A DNA stretch of 64,000 nucleotides. Source: JBBQWR01 sp038210495 (GTDB lineage Bacteria; Planctomycetota; Planctomycetia; Pirellulales; DATAWG01). The DNA lies in contig JBBQWR010000017.1 in assembly GCA_038210495.1 (NCBI GenBank), positions 34,848 to 98,847 on the forward strand, given 5' to 3'. Positions within the stretch are counted from its first letter, which is position 1, and every line of letters starts with the position of its first letter. A program made the position numbers and the translations under genes. The notes under the pieces are model-generated. The model was not told where the DNA came from. It saw only the letters and a program-made list of their open reading frames with translations, and did not search any database. This document shows, piece after piece, positions 18,340 to 28,129 of this stretch.

Positions 18340-18500
18340 GGCATTTCAAACGACGAATGACGAAATACCCGATGTCTAATGAATCACTAATGCCTAGTGA
18401 CGAATGACGAAAATAGGCCACACAATAGCAGGCCTTAGTCATTCGTCATTCGAGCTTCGACATTGATTAGACATTCGTCATTAGACGTTCGTCATTTCAT
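18340..18500. repeat. Repeat cluster built on GACGAATGACGAA / TTCGTCATTCGTC
   Basis: Several copies of the motif GACGAATGACGA occur in direct orientation at 18352 and 18402, and inverted copies (GTCATTCGTCATTCG) at about 18438-18500, with diverged spacers containing TGTCTAATGA and TAGACATTCG. The same family recurs at 56713-56870. It looks like a degenerate palindromic intergenic repeat. Confidence 0.75.
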
Positions 18501-18508
18501 TGCCGATG

Positions 18509-18739
18509 TCACTTAGCCAGTTCCTTCGACCCCACGATCGTCATGTTCATGCCGATTTGAACAGTCACGTTCTTGTCGCCGATCTTGATTGTCGTCTTGC
18601 CGTTGAGATACCAGCCCAGCGAGCCAGTCGAAAATTCCTTGACCTCGGCTTGCATGGGGACGCCGTTGATTGTCAGTTCGACCGGCTTGGCCGCTTGGTG
18701 AAATTCCGCTCTCGACACGGAGCAGTTCGTCTTTGCCAT
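18509..18739 (-). CDS. Small hypothetical protein (76 aa)
   Basis: MAKTNCSVSRAEFHQAAKPV is followed by an all-beta pattern (VELTINGVPMQAEVKEF, SLGWYLNGKTTIKIGDKNV, VQIGMNMTIVGSKEL). I recall similar short proteins in planctomycete genomes but cannot confirm. No signal peptide, so probably cytoplasmic. Starts about 60 bases downstream of the pyruvate carboxylase stop on the same strand, so could be co-transcribed. Confidence 0.6.
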   Translation of the reverse strand: MAKTNCSVSRAEFHQAAKPVELTINGVPMQAEVKEFSTGSLGWYLNGKTTIKIGDKNVTVQIGMNMTIVGSKELAK

Positions 18740-18797
18740 GAGAATGTGTCCTTAACTTGCCGTGGGATTAGTCCGCCTGGGATACCACCATCTGTCT

Positions 18798-21700
18798 TTA
18801 TTCCATGCTCACGACGAGCTCGCCAGCTTCGACGGGCGTGCCCGCTTTGACGAGCACATCGGCCACGCGGCCATCCTGCTCGGCGTAGAGCGTCGTTTCC
18901 ATTTTCATCGCCTCGAGCGTCAGTAGCTTTTGCCCCCGCTTCAGGGCGTCGCCCACCTTGACCGCCACATTGACCACTAGGCCCGGCATCGGCGCCGCGA
19001 TCTGCTTGGGATTGCCGGGATCGGCCTTGGGGCGTCGAACGATTTCTGTTTCCAGCGACTTGTCGCTAACCGTAACCGATCGGGGCTGGCCGTTCAACTC
19101 GAAGAAGACGGTCCGCCGCCCGTCCGGATGCGGCTCGCCGATCGTGAGCAGCTTCATGATCAGCGTCTTGCCCGGCTCGATATCAACCGTGAGTTCTTCG
19201 CCCGGCTGTTGGCCATAGAGGAAGAATGGCGTCGGCAGCACGCTGACGTCGGAATATGTCTGCTCGTGCTGCACGTAATCTTGAAAGACTTTTGGGTAAA
19301 GCAAATAGGTGACGATGTCTCGATGCGTCGGATCGCGGCCAATGATTTTGCGAACCTTATCGTCCGCCGCCGCGAAATCGACCGGGGCGAGCGATTCTCC
19401 CGGTCGCCCCTCGATTGGCTTTTGATCCCGCAGCACGCGGCGTTGCACGTCCGGCGGAAAGCCACCCGGGGGCTGCCCCATCCGGCCCGCCAACAGGTCG
19501 ACTACCGATTCAGGATAAGCTAGGTCGCGACTGGAATCGAGAATCGAGTCGGCCGTGAGATTGTTGGTCACCAGAAACAGGGCCAAATCGCCGACCGATT
19601 TGGAGGTCGGCGTGACCTTGACGATATCGCCGAGAATCAGATTGCAAGACGCATAGAGTTGGCAGATTTCCGGCCAGCGCGACATCAGGCCCAGCGCCCG
19701 CGCCTGCTCTTGCAGATTGGTGAACTGCCCGCCGGGCATTTCATGCAAATAGAGGTCGGCGTCCGGCGCCTTTTGATCGCTTTCGAATCCGGCGTAAAAT
19801 TCCCGCACGGCTTGCCAATAGTAAGCCAGTTCGCGAAGCGTGGCCGGTTCGAGCCCGGTCTGTCGCGGCGTGTGCTCGAGCGACTCGACAATGGCGTTTA
19901 GGTTGGGCTGCGACGTCAACCCAGAGAGCGGGGCCAGCGCGCCGTCGGCGATGTCGAGCCCGACCTCGGCGCCTTTGAGAATGCTCGCGCCGGCGATGCC
20001 GCTCGTATCGTGCGTATGAAAATGAATCGGAATGCCGATCTCTTGCTTTAGCGTTTTGACCAGTTTTTCGGCGGCGTAGGGCTTGCACAAGCCGGCCATG
20101 TCTTTGATGGCCAGGATATGGGCGCCCATCTTTTCAAGCTGCTTCGCCAGTCCGACGTAGTACTTCAAATCGTATTTCGGCCGGCCGGGATCGGTGAGAT
20201 CGCCGGTGTAGCAAATCGCCGCTTCACAAAGAGCGCCGCTCTCGATGACGGCGTCCATCGCGACGCGCATATTCGGCGCCCAGTTGAGCGAATCGAAGAC
20301 GCGGAACAGATCGATGCCCGCCTTGGCCGATTCGAGGACGAACGCCCGCACAACGTTGTCCGGATAGTTCGTATAGCCCACCGCGTTGGAGGCCCGCAGC
20401 AGCATTTGGAACAGGATGTTGGGGATTCGCTCGCGCAGTTCATCGAGCCGCTCCCAAGGGCTTTCCTTGAGGAACCGCATCGACGTGTCGAACGTGGCCC
20501 CGCCCCACATTTCGATGGAAAATAGCTCGGGAGTTCGGCGAGCATACGCCTCGGCGACCGCCAGCATGTCGAAAGTACGCATTCGCGTCGCTAGTAGCGA
20601 TTGATGGGCGTCGCGAAACGTGGTGTCGGTGAGCAGCAGCCGCTTTTGATCGAGAATCCACTTCGAGAACTTTTCGGCGCCTAGTTTTTTGAACGTGTCT
20701 CGCGAGCCGGGCGCGAGGGGGCCACGCGGATCGAACTTAGGGACCGGCGCCGGTTCGCGGCGAGAGGCCCGAGGCCGATTCTTCACCAGCACGTTGCCGT
20801 TGACCAGAACGTCCCCTAAGTATTGCAAGAGCTTCGTCGCGCGATCGCGGCGAATGACCATCTGAAACAGTTCGGGCGTTTCGTCGATGAACTTGGTCGT
20901 GCATTGCCCGGCTAAAAAACTGGGGTGGGTCACCAGATTGATGAGAAACGGAATATTCGTTTTCACGCCGCGAACGCGAAATTCCTGCAAGCACCTTTCC
21001 ATCCGCCGCGAGGCGTCGCTGAGCTTCGTCCCCCGCGCCGAAACCTTCACCAACAGCGAATCGTAGTACGGCGTCACGACGGCGCCCGAAAACGCGGTGC
21101 CGGCGTCCAGCCGAATTCCCATGCCGCTCGCCGAGCGATAAGCGCTCATCCGGCCGTAGTCCGGGACGAATCGGTTTTCGGGATCCTCGGTCGTCACGCG
21201 GCATTGAAACGCAAAGCCGTTGGTGCGGATTTCGTCTTGATTTCCCAGGCCGAGCTCGGGCGAGTTTAGCGGGAAACCTTGGGCGACCATGATCTGGCTC
21301 CGCACGATATCGACGCCGGTGACTTCCTCCGTCACGGTGTGCTCGACCTGGATCCGCGGGTTGACTTCGATGAAGTAATAATGGCCCGAATCGACGTCCA
21401 GCAAAAATTCCACCGTGCCGGCGTTCTCGTAGCGGACGGCCCGGCCGATCGCGAGGGCCGATTCGCACAGCCGGCGCCGCAGGGCGGGATCGAGATTGGG
21501 GGCCGGCGCGATCTCGACGACCTTCTGATGCCGCCGCTGCAGCGAGCAATCTCGCTCCCAAAGATGCACCAAGTTCCCATGCTCGTCCCCCATTAACTGC
21601 ACTTCCAGATGCCGGGCCCGGGCGATGTACTTTTCGATGAACACTTCGGAACTACCGAAGGCGGATTGCGACTCGCGCTGAGCTTGCTCCAGATTCGGCG

Positions 21701-22241
21701 CAAGCTGCGATTCATCCAGCACGACCCGCATGCCGCGCCCGCCGCCCCCGTGGGCCGCCTTGAGCATGACCGGGTACCCCAGGTCGCCGGCCAATTGGGT
21801 CGCGTCGTCCAGACTCGTGACCGCATGGGGGCTGCCGGGCAAAATGGGCGCGCCGGCTAGGTCGGCGATCTCGCGCGCGGCCGTTTTGTCTCCCAATTTT
21901 TCCAGCAGTTCGGTTCGTGGACCAATGAAGATGACGCCCGCCTTGTCGCAGGCGCGACGCAGCGCCGGATTCTCGGACAGAAATCCGTAACCGGGGTGGA
22001 TCGCGTCGACGCCGTGGGTAACGGCCGTCGCGACGATGCCATCGATGTCCAAATACGAGCGAATCGGTTCGCCGACTTTTCCGACTTCGTAGGCCTCGTC
22101 GGCCTTGAACCGATGCAACGCATAACGATCTTCGTGAGAGTAGATCGCGACGGTGCGAATGCCCAACTCGTGCGCCGAGCGAAAAACGCGAATGGCGATT
22201 TCACTGCGGTTGGCGACTAGCAGCTTCCGGATTGGTTTCAT
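18798..22241 (-). CDS. pyc: Pyruvate carboxylase
   Basis: Biotin enzyme that carboxylates pyruvate to oxaloacetate to refill the TCA cycle. Single 1147-residue chain as in the alpha4 form. Biotin carboxylase: KLLVANRSEIAIRVFRSAHE, the glycine-rich ATP loop AAHGGGGRGMRVV, VEFLLDVDSGHYYFIEVNPR, QVEHTVTEEVTG. Carboxyltransferase from about 530: TDTTFRDAHQSLLATRMRT, FSIEMWGGATFD, the biotin/metal helix AILAIKDMAGLCKP with HFHTHDTSG. C-terminal biotin carrier domain with EAMKMET, biotinyl Lys1113, 35 residues from the end. Start ATG at 22241 opens directly at the conserved MKPIRKLLVANR. Confidence 0.97.
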   Translation of the reverse strand: MKPIRKLLVANRSEIAIRVFRSAHELGIRTVAIYSHEDRYALHRFKADEAYEVGKVGEPIRSYLDIDGIVATAVTHGVDAIHPGYGFLSENPALRRACDKAGVIFIGPRTELLEKLGDKTAAREIADLAGAPILPGSPHAVTSLDDATQLAGDLGYPVMLKAAHGGGGRGMRVVLDESQLAPNLEQAQRESQSAFGSSEVFIEKYIARARHLEVQLMGDEHGNLVHLWERDCSLQRRHQKVVEIAPAPNLDPALRRRLCESALAIGRAVRYENAGTVEFLLDVDSGHYYFIEVNPRIQVEHTVTEEVTGVDIVRSQIMVAQGFPLNSPELGLGNQDEIRTNGFAFQCRVTTEDPENRFVPDYGRMSAYRSASGMGIRLDAGTAFSGAVVTPYYDSLLVKVSARGTKLSDASRRMERCLQEFRVRGVKTNIPFLINLVTHPSFLAGQCTTKFIDETPELFQMVIRRDRATKLLQYLGDVLVNGNVLVKNRPRASRREPAPVPKFDPRGPLAPGSRDTFKKLGAEKFSKWILDQKRLLLTDTTFRDAHQSLLATRMRTFDMLAVAEAYARRTPELFSIEMWGGATFDTSMRFLKESPWERLDELRERIPNILFQMLLRASNAVGYTNYPDNVVRAFVLESAKAGIDLFRVFDSLNWAPNMRVAMDAVIESGALCEAAICYTGDLTDPGRPKYDLKYYVGLAKQLEKMGAHILAIKDMAGLCKPYAAEKLVKTLKQEIGIPIHFHTHDTSGIAGASILKGAEVGLDIADGALAPLSGLTSQPNLNAIVESLEHTPRQTGLEPATLRELAYYWQAVREFYAGFESDQKAPDADLYLHEMPGGQFTNLQEQARALGLMSRWPEICQLYASCNLILGDIVKVTPTSKSVGDLALFLVTNNLTADSILDSSRDLAYPESVVDLLAGRMGQPPGGFPPDVQRRVLRDQKPIEGRPGESLAPVDFAAADDKVRKIIGRDPTHRDIVTYLLYPKVFQDYVQHEQTYSDVSVLPTPFFLYGQQPGEELTVDIEPGKTLIMKLLTIGEPHPDGRRTVFFELNGQPRSVTVSDKSLETEIVRRPKADPGNPKQIAAPMPGLVVNVAVKVGDALKRGQKLLTLEAMKMETTLYAEQDGRVADVLVKAGTPVEAGELVVSME

Positions 22242-22400
22242 GGAGTGCCGCGACCGCGTCGTTATGGCGGCCAGTCACAAGAGGCTCGGGAACGATTTTT
22301 GTCCGACGATCGGGCTCATTTCGGCTGGGCGAATTCCTATCCTACACGCCACGTGCAATCCCGCTAGTCCCAACGTCCGCGGCCGCGTGGCCTGCCCGAA

Positions 22401-23363
22401 CTACGCGGAATCGCGGCGCCGAACAAAGAGAAACAGGGACGCCGAAATGACCAGTTCCGCCGCCAGCCAGACCAATCGCAGGACGACCGCCGAAATGGCC
22501 GCCCGGGCGCCGAGCAAAGGCTTAATAAGTTGGGCAAGCACCGCGTCGCGGACGCCGAGACCACCCGGGATCATCGACATGAACCCGGCGACGACGGCCA
22601 CGCATGTGACCATCGTCATTTGCGGCAGCGATTCAATGGCGCCGAGCGTTGTCGCGCGAATCCCGCGCGAAGTTGCCCAGAGGCTCAGTCCCGTGATAAA
22701 CCAACCCAGCCCCGTAGCGATCCAGCCGAATAGGAGCGTGCGGTAGTCGAGTCGATGGAAGTCGATGGTCGCCGGGCGATTGTCGCCGTCGATCGCAGTA
22801 GCGCCGCGGCCGAACTTCGTCAGCCTCAAGAGTCGCATGAAAACGGGCGGCAGGGTCGGCAGGCCCGCGCCCAACATGCAGAGCACGGCGCCGGCGACGT
22901 ACTGCCAGTGCTCGTGGTGCAAAATCCCGATCAGGGCGGCGGCAATGAACGATCCCGACGCCATCATCGTCAGCGTTTCGATGAAGACCGCAGCGCCGGC
23001 GATCGTCGCGTCGACGCCCGGACCGCCGACCAAGCCGGCTCGCAGGACGACAACCAGCGCTTTGCCGGGAACGTATTTGCCGAGATGTCCAATGTAATAG
23101 GCTCGAATCGTGCGCCCTAAAGCAACCGGTTGGCCGAGGACTCGAAGCACTCGCCACCAGAACAAGCAGGCCGGGAGCGTGCCGAGCAGATAAAGAGCGG
23201 CTGAGGCGGCGAGCCAGCCGGAGGAGATTTCCAGCGGTTGCTCGCGTAGCTGTTGGTAGCCATCCCACAACGTGCGATGAACGCCCCAGATCAGAACGGC
23301 CACGACAACCAGCTTGGCCAGCGGAAACAGCCAGCGGCGGAAGGTGGAGTGTAAAGACGGCAT
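22401..23363 (-). CDS. Flippase-like / lysylphosphatidylglycerol synthase-type membrane protein
   Basis: 320 residues with about eight membrane helices. Pattern of the family (UPF0104, MprF flippase-like domain): LLGTLPACLFWWRVLRVLGQ, YYIGHLGKYVPGKALVVVLRAGLV, AAVFIETLTMMASG, and near the C-terminus MSMIPGGLGVRDAVLAQLI (the PGGLGxxE-like motif, with Asp in place of the usual Glu). These proteins move or modify lipids or polyprenyl glycans; the substrate cannot be told from sequence. Starts 122 bases after the end of the nucleoside hydrolase gene on the same strand. Confidence 0.82.
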   Translation of the reverse strand: MPSLHSTFRRWLFPLAKLVVVAVLIWGVHRTLWDGYQQLREQPLEISSGWLAASAALYLLGTLPACLFWWRVLRVLGQPVALGRTIRAYYIGHLGKYVPGKALVVVLRAGLVGGPGVDATIAGAAVFIETLTMMASGSFIAAALIGILHHEHWQYVAGAVLCMLGAGLPTLPPVFMRLLRLTKFGRGATAIDGDNRPATIDFHRLDYRTLLFGWIATGLGWFITGLSLWATSRGIRATTLGAIESLPQMTMVTCVAVVAGFMSMIPGGLGVRDAVLAQLIKPLLGARAAISAVVLRLVWLAAELVISASLFLFVRRRDSA

Positions 23364-23485
23364 TGCGCTAGGCGTCTCGGCATTCCGTCAAGTTCGTACT
23401 TGAACACCCCATGCGCCCGCTGACGATGATATTTTATTACGTTGGTAAAAACAGAACGGCGCGGCAGGTTGCCGCGACCCTGGGC

Positions 23486-24424
23486 TCATCCGGCTTTGGC
23501 TGCTTCGGCGAGCGTGCGGAGGATGCAGTCCTTGACCGACGTGGCGTCCATCGCGGTCACCACGTCGACATTCGACCGCCACTGCCGCAGTTGGCGGCGA
23601 TCGAAGATCGTGGCGCCCGTGGTTAGTTCGCCTTGGGTCTCCACCTCGGCCGCCATGTCGTGCGACTCGAAGAGCTCGGGATTGCTGGCGGCCACGACGC
23701 CGAGGACGCCATCCACGTAGATCCCTTCCAGCCCCAAGTGCTGCCGGTGCGAACGGAACGCATACGGCAGGATTTTCCTTAAAAAGGCGCCGATTCGCGT
23801 CGATTGCGGCGGCAATTGATCCAATAAATCGAATGTCATCACGAACTGGCCGGTCACATCCAGCGGCAGCATTGTCTTAGTCATCCGCGAACGCAACGTG
23901 ATCCGTGCCGCGAGCGGATCGCAATACATATTGAACTCGGCTGAGGCCGAGACATTGCCGGGGCTCGTCACGGCGCCGCCGACGATAATCAGCCGGCCCA
24001 CCAGCGCGGGAAAGTTCGGATCGCGCTGCATTGCGCGAGCGATGTTCGTCAATGGGCCGGTGGCGATAATCGTGATCTCTTCGGGCGCGGCGCGAACCTC
24101 GTCGCACAGCACCTTGTCGGCTGGGTGCATGTTGTGCAGCGCCGCGACCGGGAAGCCGGCGTTGCCCAAACCATCGACGCCATGAAGCTGCCGCTCGTCT
24201 TCGGGCAGCGGATTGTCCACCAGGGCGGCGCCCAGGCGCGGCAGTCGCGGAGGATCGAGTTGCTCGACGATCGTCTGGACATTCAGTGTCGCTTGCTGCG
24301 GTGATACACTGCCTCCGGTCGCGGTGATGGCAATCACCTCCAACCGCGGATCGTACATCGCCAGCGCCACCGCCAGTGCATCGTCGATGCCCGGATCCAC
24401 GTCGAGAATAACCTTCCTGGCCAT
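23486..24424 (-). CDS. Inosine-uridine preferring nucleoside hydrolase
   Basis: Hydrolyses the N-glycosidic bond of ribonucleosides. Calcium-binding signature DVDPGIDDALAVALAM at residues 8-23, then ATGGSV, ATGPLTNIARAM, the strand IIVGGAVTSPGNVSASAEFNMYCDPLAA (substrate and metal ligands Asn and Asp) and a C-terminal D of GIYVDGVLGV. Length 312 is typical. No signal peptide, so purine/pyrimidine salvage in the cytoplasm is the likely role. Confidence 0.9.
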   Translation of the reverse strand: MARKVILDVDPGIDDALAVALAMYDPRLEVIAITATGGSVSPQQATLNVQTIVEQLDPPRLPRLGAALVDNPLPEDERQLHGVDGLGNAGFPVAALHNMHPADKVLCDEVRAAPEEITIIATGPLTNIARAMQRDPNFPALVGRLIIVGGAVTSPGNVSASAEFNMYCDPLAARITLRSRMTKTMLPLDVTGQFVMTFDLLDQLPPQSTRIGAFLRKILPYAFRSHRQHLGLEGIYVDGVLGVVAASNPELFESHDMAAEVETQGELTTGATIFDRRQLRQWRSNVDVVTAMDATSVKDCILRTLAEAAKAG

Positions 24425-24452
24425 GCGATCCTCGCTGGTCTCGGGGCAATTT

Positions 24453-24558
24453 GTAGGTCAGGCACTCTGTGCCTGACAGGGGTGACCCTAAAGTCGTTCA
24501 GATTCACGAGCCGATTGCAAGACCTCGCCGTTGTCACGCACGGAGTGCCTGACCTACC
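24453..24558. repeat. Palindromic element, GTAGGTCAGGCACTCTGTGC family
   Basis: Left arm 24453-24477 (itself a short palindrome, GGCACTCTGTGCC) and right arm 24535-24558 (GCACGGAGTGCCTGACCTAC) are inverted. A second member lies at 45735-45857. It fills the gap before the nucleoside hydrolase gene. Confidence 0.8.
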
Positions 24559-24673
24559 GCCTGACCTAGGTTCCGCCGGCAAATTGTAAGCCGTTCGGGA
24601 TGGCCCAACAAGAGTCGGCCCCGCTACACTCGATCGCATACATCACTCAACCGCCGGGAACCCTATCGCGCCC

Positions 24674-25705
24674 ATGGCAACGAACATCGTCGAAATCCTC
24701 GGTCGGTTGTCCGGCGGAATTGACCTCAGTGGCGACGAAATGTCGGCCGCCATCGATCTGGTGATGCAGGGCGCCGTGGCGGACGAGCAACTCGCATTGC
24801 TACTCACGGCCCTGCGAATCAAAGGGGAAACCGCCGCGGAGATCGCCGGGGCCGCGAGCGCGCTAAGACGGCACATGCGGCCGATTCGCTCCAGTCGCGT
24901 CGGTCTGCTCGACACTTGCGGCACGGGCGGAGACGGTTCTCAAACATTCAACATCAGCACGGCCGCTGCGCTGGTCACCGCGGCCGCGGGCGTGCCAGTC
25001 GCCAAGCATGGCAACCGCGGGATGAGCAGCCGTAGCGGTTCGGCCGATGCGTTGGCCGAGCTCGGCGTCAATATCCAGGCGGAGGTCCCGATTGTCGAAG
25101 CTTGTCTGGAGGAGCTCGGTATCTGCTTCTGCTTTGCTCAGCTTTTTCATCCCGCGATGAAACGAGTCACCGCCGTGCGGAAGCAACTCGGCGGACCGAC
25201 GGTCTTTAATCTTCTCGGCCCGCTATCGAATCCGGCCGGCGCGGAGTTTCAGATCCTTGGCATCGGCAAGCCGGAACTGCGACACACGCTTGCCGAGGCG
25301 CTGCAGCTTTTGAAAACGCGGCGAGCGATTGTGGTTTGCGGCGACAACCGGCTCGATGAAGTCACAACGAGCGGCGCCACGGCTGTGACGGAGGTAACGG
25401 CAACGACCGGTGAAGCGCTGCGCGAGTTGAAGTGGACGCCGGCGGATTTTGGTTTAGCGGAGTCGAGCCTCGACTCGATGAAGGTCGATGGCCCGATCGA
25501 AAGCGCCGCGATCATCCGACAGGTGCTATCCGGCGAACGAGGACCGGCGCGAGACATCGTGATCGCCAACGCGGCCGCCGCCTTGTGGACGGCCGGCAAG
25601 AGCGACAATCTCATCGAGTGCGCTCAGCTCGCCGCCGAAGCCATCGACTCCGGCGCCGCGAGCCGCCTCCTGGCCGCCCTCGTCAAGGCGAGTGGCGGGC
25701 GATAG
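24674..25705 (+). CDS. trpD: Anthranilate phosphoribosyltransferase
   Basis: Transfers phosphoribose from PRPP to anthranilate in tryptophan synthesis. 343 residues, family length. Motifs: DTCGTGGDGSQTFNISTAAA (PRPP pyrophosphate loop), the KHGNRGMSSRSGSAD loop, LFHPAMKRVTAVRKQLGGPTVFNLLGPLSNPA and VCGDNRLDEVTTSGATAVTEV. The ATG at 24674 gives the normal N-terminus. No other trp gene is adjacent, so the pathway is dispersed. Confidence 0.96.
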   Translation: MATNIVEILGRLSGGIDLSGDEMSAAIDLVMQGAVADEQLALLLTALRIKGETAAEIAGAASALRRHMRPIRSSRVGLLDTCGTGGDGSQTFNISTAAALVTAAAGVPVAKHGNRGMSSRSGSADALAELGVNIQAEVPIVEACLEELGICFCFAQLFHPAMKRVTAVRKQLGGPTVFNLLGPLSNPAGAEFQILGIGKPELRHTLAEALQLLKTRRAIVVCGDNRLDEVTTSGATAVTEVTATTGEALRELKWTPADFGLAESSLDSMKVDGPIESAAIIRQVLSGERGPARDIVIANAAAALWTAGKSDNLIECAQLAAEAIDSGAASRLLAALVKASGGR

Positions 25706-26200
25706 TCATTCATTCTTACATTCCGCTCGGCAAAGTTGCATGAGCATCGATAATCCCGTCCTCCGTCGCGGCAAAGCGGGTGTTTTCGATGAAAACCCTA
25801 GAAACCGTCGCAAAACCGTCCGGTTGCCGTTGTTCTAAGCGGCTTGTTGGCCTAGAATTGGAGCGTCTGAACCAAGCATGCTTGGGTGAGGCCCAGTTTG
25901 GCCTCACCCCCTTTTTAGATTTCCTTCCTCGATCCCCCAGCAGCCATGAACTCGTTAGCGCGGTCTCAATTCCGCTATCGGTGGGCTTTGCTGCACACGC
26001 ATCCCCCGGACCAGCAGTAGCACGACTTTTGCGTCGTGTGCGTAGGCGGGCGGATTGTTTCTCGAGTCGGGGTCGGATAGTTCATCGTCGGCGGTTTTCG
26101 TGTTCCCCTTTTTGGGCACGGGACAGGCGATTCTTCAAGAGTCATTTTACAAGCGGCGCCTCCGCGATTTGGCGGAGTCAGCAGCGGAACGAGAGCCTTT
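25706..26200. other. Gap between trpD and typA with a terminator
   Basis: Contains the hairpin at 25884-25916 (listed separately), a second short hairpin at about 26021-26039 (CACGAC and GTCGTG arms) and a 24-codon frame at 25946-26020 that begins MNSLARSQFRYRW. I have no evidence the short frame is translated. The typA promoter must lie here or upstream. Confidence 0.4.
25884..25916 (+). terminator. Rho-independent terminator between trpD and typA
   Basis: Perfect 10-base arms GGGTGAGGCC and GGCCTCACCC with loop CAGTTT, followed by CC and five T. It lies 180 bases after trpD and 285 before typA, so it could end the trpD transcript or act in the typA leader. Confidence 0.85.
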
Positions 26201-28066
26201 ATGTCTACGTCTGAAATCGTCAGTTCCAAATCGCACGGCGTCGGCGCCAATGCCCGTCGCGAAGACATCCGCAACATCGCGATCATCGCTCACGTCGACC
26301 ACGGCAAGACGACGCTGGTCGATTGCTTGCTGCGTCAGAGCGGCGAGTTTCGCGCGAGCCAACTCGTCGGTGATTGCATCCTCGACTCGAACGATCTGGA
26401 GCGCGAACGGGGCATTACGATTCTCGCCAAGAACATCGCCATGCACTACAAGGGGGTCAAAATCAATTTGATCGACACCCCCGGCCACGCCGATTTCGGC
26501 GGCGAAGTCGAGCGCGTGCTGGGCTTGGCGGATGGCGCCCTGGTACTCATCGACGCCGCCGAGGGCCCGATGCCGCAGACGCGATTCGTGCTCACCAAGG
26601 CCCTCGAAGCCGGTCTGCAACCGATCGTCGTCATCAACAAGATCGACCGTCCCGACGCGCGGGCCGACGAAGTGCTCAACGAGGCTTTCGAGCTGTTCAT
26701 GGAATTGGGCGCCAACAATGATCTGTCCGATTTTCCTTACATCTTCGCCACCGGCCGCGGCGGATATGCAACGCACGATCCGGCCAACCCGGGCGATTCG
26801 ATTCATCCGCTACTGGATTTGGTGCTGGAAAAGGTGCCCGGCCCGGAGATCGACACCGAATCGCCGCTGCAAATGCTGGTCACCACGCTCGACTGGTCCG
26901 ATTACGTAGGCCGGATCGCGATTGGCCGGATTCGCTCGGGCAATCTGCGCCGCGGGCAACAAGTCTCGCTGATGCAAGCGGACAACCAAGTGGTCAACTG
27001 CAAGGTCGCTCAGCTTTACGTGTTCGACAAGCTCGGCCGCACTGAGGTCGAGGAAGCGACCGCCGGCGATATCGCGGCGATCGTTGGACTGCCGGACGTC
27101 GAAATCGGCGACACGGTGAGCGACACGGAACATCAATGCGCCCTACCCCGGCTGACCATCGACGAGCCGACGCTGCAAATGGTGTTTGCCGTCAACACGT
27201 CTCCCATGGTCGGCCGCGCGGGCAAATTTGTCACCACGCGACATCTTCGCGATCGACTCATGAAAGAACTGGAGCGCAATGTCGCGCTGCGGGTCGAGCC
27301 GGTCGTCGGAACCGAAACGTTCTCCGTCGCGGGGCGCGGGCTATTGCACTTGGGCGTGCTCATCGAAACGATGCGCCGCGAGGGCTATGAACTTTCGATC
27401 GGCAAGCCGCAGGTGATCGTCCGCACGGTGGATGGCGTCACCGAAGAGCCATTCGAATCGCTCGTGGTCGAAGTGCCGCACGAAAAGATGGGCCCGGTCA
27501 TGGAGATGGTCGGCGCCCGGCGGGGCAAGATGATCGAGATGCACAACCGCGGCGAGTATGCCCACCTGATCTTTTCGATCCCGGCCCGCGGGCTGATCGG
27601 GATGCGAACAAAACTGCTCAACGCGACTCAAGGCATGGCGATCATGCATCACCGGTTCGAGTGCTATCGGCCGATGGAAGGCGAGATCGTCAGCCGCCCG
27701 AACGGCGTGCTGATTTCGATGGTGCCCGGCCGGACGGTCGCGTTCGGGCTCGACGGACTGCAAAATCGGGCCGAAATGTTCGTCGGACCCGGCGAAGAAG
27801 TTTATGAAGGAATGATCGTCGGCGAGAACAGCCGTTCAGGTGACATGACGGTCAATCCCACGAAGGAAAAGAAGTTGACCAACATGCGGGCGTCCGGCAG
27901 CGACCGCAACATCCTGCTCAAACCGCCGCGACTATTGACGCTCGAAGCGGCGCTCGAATACATCGAAGAGGACGAGCTGGTGGAAGTGACGCCTGACAAA
28001 ATTCGGATGCGCAAAATCCTGCTGCAAGAGCACGAACGGCGAAAAGAATCCCGCCGCCGAGCGTAA
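26201..28066 (+). CDS. typA: Translational GTPase TypA/BipA
   Basis: Ribosome-binding GTPase of the EF-G class involved in ribosome assembly and stress adaptation. G1 AHVDHGKTTL, G2 region ERERGITILAKN, G3 DTPGHADFGGEVER, G4 NKIDRPDAR. EF-G-like domains follow, then the BipA-specific C-terminal domain with GVLISMVPGRTVAFGLDGLQ, NPTKEKKLTNMRASGSD and ALEYIEEDELVEVTP. 621 residues, family length. An N-terminal extension of about 20 residues precedes REDIRNIAIIAHVDHG. Confidence 0.96.
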   Translation: MSTSEIVSSKSHGVGANARREDIRNIAIIAHVDHGKTTLVDCLLRQSGEFRASQLVGDCILDSNDLERERGITILAKNIAMHYKGVKINLIDTPGHADFGGEVERVLGLADGALVLIDAAEGPMPQTRFVLTKALEAGLQPIVVINKIDRPDARADEVLNEAFELFMELGANNDLSDFPYIFATGRGGYATHDPANPGDSIHPLLDLVLEKVPGPEIDTESPLQMLVTTLDWSDYVGRIAIGRIRSGNLRRGQQVSLMQADNQVVNCKVAQLYVFDKLGRTEVEEATAGDIAAIVGLPDVEIGDTVSDTEHQCALPRLTIDEPTLQMVFAVNTSPMVGRAGKFVTTRHLRDRLMKELERNVALRVEPVVGTETFSVAGRGLLHLGVLIETMRREGYELSIGKPQVIVRTVDGVTEEPFESLVVEVPHEKMGPVMEMVGARRGKMIEMHNRGEYAHLIFSIPARGLIGMRTKLLNATQGMAIMHHRFECYRPMEGEIVSRPNGVLISMVPGRTVAFGLDGLQNRAEMFVGPGEEVYEGMIVGENSRSGDMTVNPTKEKKLTNMRASGSDRNILLKPPRLLTLEAALEYIEEDELVEVTPDKIRMRKILLQEHERRKESRRRA

Positions 28067-28129
28067 ACGCTCTGACGGGGCAAAAAGCATGAATCGGGCG
28101 TCAGAGGCGCGGGCGCCAGAGGCGCCGGT

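Noticed and set aside
18340..18500. Repeat cluster as a CRISPR array
   Set aside because: Motif copies are short, in both orientations and irregularly spaced; no cas gene nearby.
20737..21561. 274-codon frame on the minus strand inside pyc
   Set aside because: Same strand, different frame from pyruvate carboxylase; Arg/Ala/Gly-rich shadow of a GC-rich gene.
25946..26020. 24-codon frame before typA as a leader peptide
   Set aside because: No clear ribosome site and no run of regulatory codons; kept only as a note in the gap entry.
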